The notes under the pieces are model-generated. The model ran no database searches. It was not told the origin of the DNA and saw only the letters and a program-made list of their open reading frames with translations. From JBELMB01 sp042088665 (GTDB lineage: Bacteria; Pseudomonadota; Alphaproteobacteria; Rhodobacterales; Rhodobacteraceae), in NCBI GenBank assembly GCA_042088665.1, contig JBELMB010000089.1, positions 1-20,374 on the forward strand: a stretch of DNA of 20,374 nt, written 5' to 3'. Below are positions 14,910 through 20,374 of this stretch, piece after piece (within the stretch, counting starts at the first letter, position 1; each line of letters starts with the position of its first letter). The position numbers and the translations under genes were made by a program.

Positions 14910-15527
14910 TCACGTCTCGAAAAAGGGCGTTTCCTGACCCCTCGGCCCCCGCAGCAGAATGTCGAACCCGTATGCGCGCACCCCATTCTCGACACCGTCG
15001 TCGCGCATGACCAGCATGTGACGCAGGTCTTCGGGAAGGACGGACAGGACGGGATCCTGGGCGTTTTCCTCGGGAAAGTCGGGGAAGAACAATGTCGTCT
15101 CTGCAATACGCATCAGCCCGATGCCCATCACGATGATATTGAGATGAGGGGCGCGGCGGATGCCGTTCTCTTCATATCCGCAGGGTTTGAGCGAATGGAA
15201 CGAAAAGACACCCTCGGCGGTAGACCAGGCACGGCCCCAGCCAAGGAAATTCGGATCGGCCTTGTCCGCCTGCGGATCTTCGGGATGCCGAAACAAGCCG
15301 GACGCATCGGCCTGCCACAGTTCCAGAATGGCATTGGCGACGGGTTCCCGGCCTTCTTTCAGCACTGTGCCCGTCAGGGTGAACGGCTCGCCCTGCGTTG
15401 ACGGGTTTGCGTCGGGCGCGATCCGGGTCAAATCATTGTCGCCCGGCTGGAAGTAGTCCGCAGGAAAGAACGGGCCAATCGTGTGCTGTGACAAGGGGAA
15501 ACGGCGGGAGTCGGTGAGATGTTGCAT
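14910..15527 (-). CDS. pcaG: Protocatechuate 3,4-dioxygenase alpha subunit
   Basis: A 205-residue intradiol dioxygenase subunit: SQHTIGPFFPADYF at 13-26, LTGTVLKEGREPVANAILELWQAD, HPEDPQADKADPNFLGWGR, and APHLNIIVMGIGLMRIAETTLFFPD. The alpha subunit carries none of the iron ligands but contributes to the active-site wall and assembly of the (alpha-beta-Fe) protomer that cleaves protocatechuate to 3-carboxy-cis,cis-muconate. Length matches known PcaG. Its ATG shares one base with the pcaH stop (TGATG), so the two subunits are made in step. It ends 14 bases from the end of the convergent reductase pseudogene. Confidence 0.94.
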   Translation of the reverse strand: MQHLTDSRRFPLSQHTIGPFFPADYFQPGDNDLTRIAPDANPSTQGEPFTLTGTVLKEGREPVANAILELWQADASGLFRHPEDPQADKADPNFLGWGRAWSTAEGVFSFHSLKPCGYEENGIRRAPHLNIIVMGIGLMRIAETTLFFPDFPEENAQDPVLSVLPEDLRHMLVMRDDGVENGVRAYGFDILLRGPRGQETPFFET

Positions 15528-16243
15528 CAGGCCTCCGGAGTTGCTTTGCGCCCGCGCAGGACGATGTCATGATGAAAGCCGAGGTGTTCGGTGCCAACCT
15601 CTGCCGGATGCAGCTGCTTTGCGACCAATCGCTGGCGGGCCGCGGGATCGCCCACGGATTGCAGGATGCGGTCCCAGTCGTTCAATGGGTCGCCAGGGAA
15701 ATACATCTGCGTTACCAGCCGGGACAGTGAGCTGGGGCCAAGGACAGAGAAGTGGATATGGGGCGGGCGCCACCACGTATCCTTGACCGGAACAGGATAG
15801 GCCCCCGGTTTGATGGTCAAGAACGAATAGGCCCCGTCCTCATCCGATCGCACGCGCCCATGCCCGAGAAAATTGGGATCGAGCGGTGCCTCGCGTTGGT
15901 CCAGCGCATGGGTGTACCGCCCGGCGGCATTGGCCTGCCACAATTCGACAACCGCATTCGGGATCGGGCGGCCATCTTCATCCAGCACTTGGCCGGACAC
16001 CCGCATCAGCAAGCCCTGGGCAAGTTTTCCGGTCGACGTCTTGGCGAGGTTGTTGTCGCCGCATTTCAGCTTGCGCCAGAGATCGACAGGCCCCGTTGCG
16101 TCCGTTCGCGTGACCGGGCGCTGATACAGCGTCTGCGATGGCGTGTGGGTCCAGGTATTTGTATAGCCTTCGATCGGCACACTGGGCTGGACGCCCTCTG
16201 GCCAGGGATCATAGCGGCTCGAGGACGAATTGTTTCGCATCAT
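15527..16243 (-). CDS. pcaH: Protocatechuate 3,4-dioxygenase beta subunit
   Basis: A 238-residue catalytic subunit. The Fe(III) ligands are all present with the spacing known from Pseudomonas PcaH: Tyr110 in AGRYTH, Tyr149 in PGAYPVP, His162 and His164 in RPPHIHF. Other signatures are LWRKLKCGDNNL, VVELWQANAAGRY and DPNFLGHGRVRSD. It performs intradiol cleavage of protocatechuate in the cytoplasm, the entry to the beta-ketoadipate pathway. I chose the first ATG of an ATG-ATG pair (16243) because a GGGAG ribosome site lies eight bases before it; the open frame continues upstream for 25 unrelated codons. The region above carries two inverted repeats likely to govern expression. No pcaQ or pcaR regulator lies alongside. 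Confidence 0.95.
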   Translation of the reverse strand: MMRNNSSSSRYDPWPEGVQPSVPIEGYTNTWTHTPSQTLYQRPVTRTDATGPVDLWRKLKCGDNNLAKTSTGKLAQGLLMRVSGQVLDEDGRPIPNAVVELWQANAAGRYTHALDQREAPLDPNFLGHGRVRSDEDGAYSFLTIKPGAYPVPVKDTWWRPPHIHFSVLGPSSLSRLVTQMYFPGDPLNDWDRILQSVGDPAARQRLVAKQLHPAEVGTEHLGFHHDIVLRGRKATPEA

Positions 16244-16292
16244 TTTGTGCACTCCCGGTCGTGGGCGGTCATCGGTGAGGCGGTGGCCGCAG

Positions 16293-16311
16293 GGGTGGCG
16301 CAATGCCACCC
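16293..16311. repeat. Hairpin in the pcaH leader
   Basis: GGGTGGC and GCCACCC arms enclose a five-base loop, 50 bases before the pcaH start. If transcribed with pcaH it would form a strong hairpin in the mRNA leader; it could equally be a protein-binding site. Confidence 0.45.
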
Positions 16312-16318
16312 AGATCAT

Positions 16319-16338
16319 TAAGCTATGTTTATAGCTTA
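16319..16338. promoter_or_regulatory. Inverted repeat upstream of pcaHG, candidate operator
   Basis: TAAGCTATGTTTATAGCTTA has eight-base perfect arms around GTTT, 76 bases before the pcaH start. The four-base gap resembles the layout of the PcaQ site known from rhizobia (ATAACC-N4-GGTTAT), but the arm sequence differs, so the regulator (PcaQ-like LysR, IclR type or other) cannot be named. Confidence 0.5.
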
Positions 16339-16548
16339 TTGTGGGGTGCGCAATGTGACAATATGGTACCGAGGCGTCCTGCAGGGCGGAACGGGGTCAT
16401 GGTCTCAGGCCGCAAAGATACCTTGGAAATTCTTAAGGCTAGTTATATGATCTTTGTACAACTCAAAGGCGTTGCGGAGTTCCGGCCCAAGAGTGAGATT
16501 CTGTCGGGCCACGAATGTTGGCCGTCCAAGGCAAAGGGAAGGGATGTC

Positions 16549-16809
16549 ATGTCCAAGAGAAACCGTGGCTTTATTCGTCTTATGGGGGCGGGAATTCTTG
16601 CTTCGTCAACCTTGGGCAGCGCCACCTCGGCGCAGGCGCTTTTCGATGGCTGCCCATCGGGGGCGATTCTCGAACGCTTTGTCGAGTTCGGTCGCACGGG
16701 TCAGATGCCCCCTGATCTGGGGGCGTGGCTCAGCACGCCCGGCACCTTCCAGCGTGTGTCGCCCGTGCCGTTGCCTGCGATGCGCTGTACGGCGGAGACC
16801 AGTTCGTGA
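16549..16809 (+). pseudogene. Truncated secreted protein, possibly the N-terminus of an MBL-fold hydrolase
   Basis: The ATG at 16549 follows a GGGAAGGGA ribosome site. The product starts with a signal peptide (positive RNRGFIR, hydrophobic core, cleavage after SAQA at residue 30), followed by LFDGCPSGAILERFVEFGRTGQMPPDLGAW to residue 60. The opening ALFDGCPSGA and PPDLG reminds me of the N-terminus of secreted metallo-beta-lactamase-fold proteins of Rhodobacterales; this is recall, not proof. After about 16728 the frame crosses into DNA that codes for a DUF932-like protein on the other strand, so residues 61-86 are junk and the gene is probably a stump cut by insertion of the mobile element. 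Confidence 0.5.
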
Positions 16810-16922
16810 TCGAAGATGCTGCCATGGTCCGGGCCGGTCACGGCGCGCAGTTCGGTGCGGCCATTCGCGACTTCCAGCGTCTTGACCTGCTCGGCCCGGT
16901 TTTTGGTCTGTCGATCCCTATT
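16729..16922 (-). pseudogene. Internal fragment of a DUF932-like plasmid/phage protein
   Basis: The minus-strand frame between 16940 and the TGA at 16701 encodes, without a proper start, RDRQTKNRAEQVKTLEVANG, then a TELRAVTGPDHGSIFDHEL stretch, then AVQRIAGNGTGDTRWKVPG. I recognise this as the N-terminal part of DUF932-type proteins found on plasmids and phages of alphaproteobacteria. Similarity stops abruptly after KVPGVL (16731), where native DNA of the secreted-protein stump begins. The fragment lies in the same frame immediately behind the ATPase stop at 16941. It is only about 65 codons long and lacks the rest of the family. The plus-strand open frame across the same bases is its shadow. 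Confidence 0.6.
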
Positions 16923-16940
16923 GTTAAGGGCGACTGTGAT

Positions 16941-18224
16941 CTATTTCGCTATAGTGTTGATCTTGTCCGAGCAGCGTAAAAAGAAGGCAAAGTAAGGATC
17001 CGTGATGTCGAGATTGTCGCCATCCCAAGCGAGCACGGGACGGCCGGGTTGTAGGCCTTCAGTGAGGGTGTGCATTTGTTCCAAGCACGAAGTCACGCTC
17101 GAACCGACGGGACTGTCAGCCGAACACACGGCTTTGACGCGAGACATTATTTCGTCGTAGGAGAAAGACATTGCGATGGGATCAGCGCGGATCGCTAGCA
17201 GGACTGCACGATACACGTCTCCGCTAGTGCCATCGACGAGTTGATGCTCCTTCCTTTCTTGACCGCGTGTCTTTGGCCCGGAATGCAAAGAGGTAAGCAT
17301 CTTTGAGAAATCGGTGAAGTGAGAAGTCCGAGAGAGTGCCTTCGTAAGAGCTTCCTCTGTGACCTCAACCCGTTCCTTCTCGGGCAGCGGTTCATTAATG
17401 CTTAGAACCTGGCACAAGCAAAAACAGATGGTTTGCATCAATTGCGGCGACCCCATGGCCTCGTCGCAAAGTCGTCGTTCAACCGAAGGTGCCAAATCAA
17501 CGTTGAGTGCGCCGAAGCCTTGCCTGGCGATCAAGAGTAGGTGGCGTTGGTCCCAGTAACCTAGGTCAACCGCTGCTACGCGACCGCGAAGTTCCGGATT
17601 GCTCCGTACCACGTCATCGGCTCGGTGTGGAACAGAAGCAGTTACAATTTTGACGCCATTGTCTGCCGCTACTTTGATTTGGCGACCAACTTCTTCGCGG
17701 AGCTCCTCTTTAATGTAGTGAAAATCGTCGACGAATATCACGAATTGGCTGCCGGAAATCTCCTTTATCACTCTTGTCAGGCCGGCGCTTTCGGTTATTC
17801 CGGAAGAAGCGTCGCCCCAGGTCCTGCTGGCGTCAGCATGTGCTTCTGCCTTTCCCTTGGCAACAAGAGGGATGCCTGCTTCTCCTCCCCCTTTCACGCC
17901 ACCCGACAATTGCGTTGCAGAAGACTTGGTTTTTGTGATTGTGGTCGGAGTTTCCATCCACTGAAGTGCGCGCGTCCACAGGTCCTCGGGTGTGGCAATG
18001 CCAGACCCGATAACTGGAATGATCAGGTCTTCATCCAATACCTTCTTGATCAGGACCGTTTTTCCAGATTTCGATGGTCCGGAGATCGATACAACCATTT
18101 TGGGTAGTTCAAAATAGGTCTTCAGGTTGCTTTCGAGTCGAAGGTCGTCACGCCCGACATAGGACACGGTCGGCGTGTCGTTCGGGGTAAAGACCTCGCT
18201 GACTTTCAATGTATTGGGCGCCAT
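16941..18224 (-). CDS. Orphan P-loop ATPase (STAND/Orc1-like), function unknown
   Basis: A 427-residue protein not assignable to a named family. After an N-terminal segment VSEVFTPNDTPTVSYVGRDDL comes Walker A GPSKSGKT (about 49-56); a Gly/Ala/Ser-rich insertion (about 95-145); Walker B QFVIFVDDFHY (about 160-170); then TASVPHRADD as probable sensor region, and a helical C-terminal half ending LAWDGDNLDITDPYFAFFLRC, a winged-helix-like tail. This is the order of STAND or Orc1-like AAA ATPases that switch states on ATP binding. Signal peptide and membrane segments are absent. Base composition is clearly lower in G+C than its neighbours, and mobile-element relics lie on both sides, so it came by transfer. 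A GTG one codon upstream (18227) is an alternative start; no clear ribosome site. A defence or stress role is conjecture. Confidence 0.8.
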   Translation of the reverse strand: MAPNTLKVSEVFTPNDTPTVSYVGRDDLRLESNLKTYFELPKMVVSISGPSKSGKTVLIKKVLDEDLIIPVIGSGIATPEDLWTRALQWMETPTTITKTKSSATQLSGGVKGGGEAGIPLVAKGKAEAHADASRTWGDASSGITESAGLTRVIKEISGSQFVIFVDDFHYIKEELREEVGRQIKVAADNGVKIVTASVPHRADDVVRSNPELRGRVAAVDLGYWDQRHLLLIARQGFGALNVDLAPSVERRLCDEAMGSPQLMQTICFCLCQVLSINEPLPEKERVEVTEEALTKALSRTSHFTDFSKMLTSLHSGPKTRGQERKEHQLVDGTSGDVYRAVLLAIRADPIAMSFSYDEIMSRVKAVCSADSPVGSSVTSCLEQMHTLTEGLQPGRPVLAWDGDNLDITDPYFAFFLRCSDKINTIAK

Positions 18225-18297
18225 CACTTGCTCGTTTGTTGTCGTGTCTATTCATGGAGGACGCCCGATGATTATTCAAGTTGACGTTGCAGCGACT

Positions 18298-18706
18298 GCT
18301 CATCTTGATCACGCCGATGTCGATCCCGAGCGTCACCGGGCCCGCACCTTGCTCCGCCCCCATCTTGCCGTAGTCTGTCAGCTTTTGCCGGTCGAGGTGC
18401 CCGATCTTCTCTTTGCCCAGATCGCGCTTGAGCGTCTAGACCGTGGCGGCCTTGGCGCGCGACGCGGCGGTTTGCCTACCTCGCACATATCGATTATGGG
18501 AAGATCGATGAGATCGCCGAAGGTGGTCAGGCGGGAGACGGACTTGCTTGTAGGCGCCAGCCCCTGATCCACCCGGGTCTCCGCGCTGGCAGGGCCCGGC
18601 GATGGGCATCGTCGCGTCGGAGGAACGGATCGCGCGGCAAAGCGGCCCTTTGGTCTGATCTGGACGCAGGTCAGGCACCGGAGGGGAGCTTGGTGATGGA
18701 GGCCAT
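18298..18706 (-). pseudogene. Decayed tyrosine-type integrase, N-terminal part
   Basis: Joined across frames, the minus strand reads as the start of a phage/island integrase: ATG at 18706 with MASITKLPSGA, then VQIRPKGRFAARS in a second frame, then FLRRDDAHR, then TRVDQGLAPTSKSVSRLTTF and GDLIDLPIIDMCEVGKPPRR, then in another frame KAATV, a TAG, and TLKRDLGKEKIGHLDRQKL followed by GAGPVTLGIDIGVIKM. This is the arm-binding domain plus the SAM-like core-binding domain. At least three reading-frame changes and one stop are present, and the catalytic domain with its R-H-R-Y residues is missing; similarity ends at about 18298, just before the ATPase start. It points away from dusA, whose 5' end is a known target for a family of island integrases. 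Confidence 0.72.
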
Positions 18707-18745
18707 TTTCGGGTGCGGCTCATGTGTGCAATGAGTCGTCGTAGA

Positions 18746-18796
18746 GGGGCAAAGTCGGGGATATTGGGGCGTATTCCTGCGTAGCAGCTTTGCCCC
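18746..18796. repeat. Inverted repeat between integrase relic and dusA
   Basis: Nine-base arms GGGGCAAAG (18746-18754) and CTTTGCCCC (18788-18796) are separated by 33 bases. They lie between the integrase relic start and the dusA ATG, where an attachment site of a dusA-targeting element would be expected. It might also be a dusA leader structure. I found no second copy at the other island end. Confidence 0.45.
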
Positions 18797-18821
18797 GCAA
18801 CAGTTTGAATGTGCAAGAAAA

Positions 18822-19814
18822 ATGCAAATAAATCAACACGCGAGATTGTCTGTGGCCCCGATGATGGAGTGGACCGACTGCCATTGTCGGGTCTTCCACA
18901 GGCTGATCTGCGGTCATGCGCTTTTGTATACGGAAATGGTGACGGCTCCGGCGCTGGTCAGGGGCGGCGCGTTGCACCTGTTGGATCACTCGGAGACAGA
19001 GCACCCTGTGGCGTTGCAACTGGGGGGATCTGATCCGCAGGAACTGGCCATGGCGGCGCGCATGGGGGCCGCGGCTGGCTATGACGAGATCAACCTGAAC
19101 TGCGGCTGCCCGTCCGACAGGGTGCAGTCGGGGACCTTTGGCGCGGTGTTGATGCGTGACGCGGCGCTGGTGGCGGACTGTGTGCGGGCGATGCGGGACG
19201 TGGTGGACGTGGATGTGACGGTGAAATGCCGGATTGGCGTCGACGATCAGGACCCCGAAACGGTACTGCCGGACTTTCTCGCGCAGATCGTCGCTGCGGG
19301 CTGCGAACGGGTGACCATCCATGCGCGCAAGGCCTGGCTGAAGGGACTGAGCCCGAAGGAGAACCGTGATATCCCGCCGCTGGACTATGATCTGGTGACG
19401 CGGATGAAGATGATCTTTCCCAATCTCTCGATCTCCATCAATGGCGGGATCGACACGCTGGATGCTGCGATGGGCTTTCTCGACGGGGGGCTGGATGGGG
19501 TCATGATCGGGCGCGCGGCCTATCACCAGCCGTGGGATATCCTGTCCGATGCGGACGCCCGGGTCTTTGGGGCGCCGGCACAGGCCAAGACGCGGGCTGA
19601 TGTGGTCGAGGCCATGCTGCCCTATATCGCCGCGCATCTTGAGGCAGGTGGCCGCGTGCATCAGGTGACCCGGCACATGCTGGGTCTCTTTGCCGGGCAA
19701 CCCGGGGCGCGCCGCTGGCGTCAGCACCTGTCGACCGAGGCAACCCGCCCCGGTGCCGGGATCGAGGTCGTGACCGAGGCTCTGCTGCGCGTCGAACAGG
19801 CGCAGGCCGCCTGA
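18822..19814 (+). CDS. dusA: tRNA-dihydrouridine synthase A
   Basis: A 330-residue flavoenzyme that reduces uridine to dihydrouridine in the D-loop of tRNA (U20/U20a in the DusA group), using FMN and NADPH. SVAPMMEWTDCHCRVFHR (10-27) is the DusA opening, NLNCGCPSDRVQSGTFGAVLM (91-111) contains the catalytic Cys96 in GCPSDRVQ, which is specific to DusA rather than DusB or DusC. CRIGVDD and the tRNA/FMN-binding ISINGGIDTLD and DGVMIGRAAYHQPW follow. The ATG at 18822 has only a weak AAGAAAA upstream, but the next family-conserved residues follow directly. The stop overlaps the next gene by TGATG. The region before it holds an integrase relic, consistent with a mobile element having used this locus. 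Confidence 0.93.
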   Translation: MQINQHARLSVAPMMEWTDCHCRVFHRLICGHALLYTEMVTAPALVRGGALHLLDHSETEHPVALQLGGSDPQELAMAARMGAAAGYDEINLNCGCPSDRVQSGTFGAVLMRDAALVADCVRAMRDVVDVDVTVKCRIGVDDQDPETVLPDFLAQIVAAGCERVTIHARKAWLKGLSPKENRDIPPLDYDLVTRMKMIFPNLSISINGGIDTLDAAMGFLDGGLDGVMIGRAAYHQPWDILSDADARVFGAPAQAKTRADVVEAMLPYIAAHLEAGGRVHQVTRHMLGLFAGQPGARRWRQHLSTEATRPGAGIEVVTEALLRVEQAQAA

Positions 19815-20374
19815 TGTCTCCGACGCGGACCGATGCCGTCGATCCGACGGCAGAGCAGGGCCATGATCTGGCGCAGGCTTTGTCAGACCGCGGTTGGGCG
19901 CGTTTTCCGGCGGACCCGGCAACGCTGGCCTGGGCCGAAGCCGCGCGCGCGGTTGGGTGCGATGTCGCGGCCGACCCCGCGATGCAGGAGGCCTGGTTGC
20001 GGTGCGAGGGCACATGGTTTGTCGGCGTTGATGCCTTGCCCAGCGATGCGGCGGGACAGATCGCCGGTGTCCCGCTAGGGGGCGCCGCGGTTTCGGCGCT
20101 TTCGCCACTGCCAGAGTTGCATCCGGCCCAGCTTTCGGTGACCTATCCCGGCTATCCGCGCCCGCTCTTGGGGGAAAGTGACGCGGCGTATGGCTACCGC
20201 CTCCGGCGTGACGCGGCCCATGTGGACGGGATGTTGCCAAGCGGACCAGAGCGCCGTCGCGTGATCGCGGAGCCGCATGCCTTTATCCTCGGGATAGCGC
20301 TGAGCGCGGCGGCCGCCGAGGCCAGCCCGCTTGTTGTATGGGAAGGGAGCCCGGCCATCATGCGCGCGGCCTTG
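19814..20374 (+). CDS. Uncharacterised protein with HxD motif, 3' end outside window
   Basis: An open frame of 187 codons starts at the ATG that shares a base with the dusA stop (TGATG), so it is translationally coupled, and it continues past the window end. The N-terminal half is Ala-rich and helical. Around residues 110-140, VTYPGYPRPLLGESDAAYGYRLRRDAAHVDGMLP has His136-x-Asp138, the iron-binding pair of Fe(II)/2-oxoglutarate oxygenases, and PHAFILGIALS with SPLVVWEGS follow as the next strands. The second ligand histidine would lie near or beyond the window end, so an oxygenase role is only suggested. Composition matches native DNA. I do not recognise a named family. Confidence 0.8.
   Translation, partial: MSPTRTDAVDPTAEQGHDLAQALSDRGWARFPADPATLAWAEAARAVGCDVAADPAMQEAWLRCEGTWFVGVDALPSDAAGQIAGVPLGGAAVSALSPLPELHPAQLSVTYPGYPRPLLGESDAAYGYRLRRDAAHVDGMLPSGPERRRVIAEPHAFILGIALSAAAAEASPLVVWEGSPAIMRAAL

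Larger units (their letters stand above)
16244..16548. other. Gene-free region between pcaH and the truncated secreted-protein gene
   Basis: About 305 bases with no credible coding sequence. It holds two inverted repeats near pcaH (listed separately). From about 16420 it is more AT-rich, and TTGGAA (16423) with TATATG (16444) could be a weak plus-strand promoter. The rest shows nothing I can name. Confidence 0.6.

Noticed and set aside
14074..14913. 279-codon minus-strand open frame opposite the ketopantoate-reductase-like gene
   Set aside because: No motif; the plus strand carries the family signature despite its lesions.
16303..16548. Upstream extension of the secreted-protein stump to base 16303
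   Set aside because: The extension has no ribosome site or similarity; the ATG at 16549 has a strong ribosome site and begins a normal signal peptide.
16725..16979. 84-codon plus-strand open frame across the DUF932-like fragment
   Set aside because: The opposite strand encodes the recognisable peptide, so this frame is its shadow.
18268..18567. 100-codon plus-strand open frame starting MIIQVDVAATAHLDH
   Set aside because: It lies opposite the integrase relic, whose peptides are recognisable on the minus strand.
18720..20240. 506-codon minus-strand open frame across dusA and the next gene
   Set aside because: It is Arg/Pro/His-rich with no domain and lies opposite dusA, which has clear motifs; typical high-GC antisense shadow.
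1..20374. CRISPR arrays, tRNA or rRNA genes, and complete insertion sequences
   Set aside because: I saw no regularly spaced repeats, no cloverleaf-like sequence with a GTTCGA-type arm, and no intact transposase with terminal repeats.

Overview
The window looks like a chromosomal or large-replicon segment of a high-GC alphaproteobacterium, most likely a Rhodobacterales (Roseobacter-type) marine or soil heterotroph. This rests on codon use, gene families (PcaF, PcaGH, TctABC, DusA) and protein style; no 16S or other phylogenetic marker is present.

Region 1 (1-1863, + strand) is the end of a fused enoyl-CoA hydratase/3-hydroxyacyl-CoA dehydrogenase overlapping a beta-ketoadipyl-CoA-type thiolase (pcaF/paaJ). 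Region 2 (12056 down to 1879, - strand) is a long run of closely packed genes with several overlaps: FAH-family hydrolase, extradiol-type VOC dioxygenase, NADPH:FMN reductase, alpha/beta hydrolase, Ldh-family oxidoreductase, TctB, TctA, TctC, YciI-like protein, NIPSNAP protein, divergent crotonase, and ADP-ribosylglycohydrolase-like protein. It reads as a catabolic unit: an imported carboxylate or aromatic acid is ring-cleaved, hydrolysed and fed into CoA chemistry. A divergent GntR/FCD regulator (12206-12910) is the obvious controller. The intergenic region holds a 16-bp perfect palindrome, a TTGCCA/TATACG promoter and a TTTTCGAAA element that recurs before the dioxygenase gene. The substrate cannot be read from the sequence.

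Region 3 (13019-16243) holds an alpha/beta hydrolase whose nucleophile is Ala rather than Ser, a decayed ketopantoate-reductase-like gene (lost start, two stops, one frameshift), and the intact protocatechuate 3,4-dioxygenase genes pcaH-pcaG with an inverted-repeat operator candidate upstream. PcaGH opens the ring of protocatechuate and PcaF is the last beta-ketoadipate step, so both ends of that pathway are present, but pcaB, C, D, I, J and Q are not in the window.

Region 4 (about 16549-18796) is a relic mobile island next to dusA: a decayed tyrosine integrase (at least three reading-frame changes and a stop), an intact low-GC ATPase with Walker A and B motifs, a fragment of a DUF932-like plasmid/phage protein, and the truncated 5' end of a secreted-protein gene at the junction. 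One sampled 60-base line inside the ATPase gene (17641-17700) is 29/60 G+C, against 44/60 in dusA (19141-19200). The surviving ATPase is the best candidate here for an undescribed, possibly defensive, function.

Region 5 (18822-20374, + strand) is dusA, overlapping an uncharacterised protein with an HxD motif that runs off the window.
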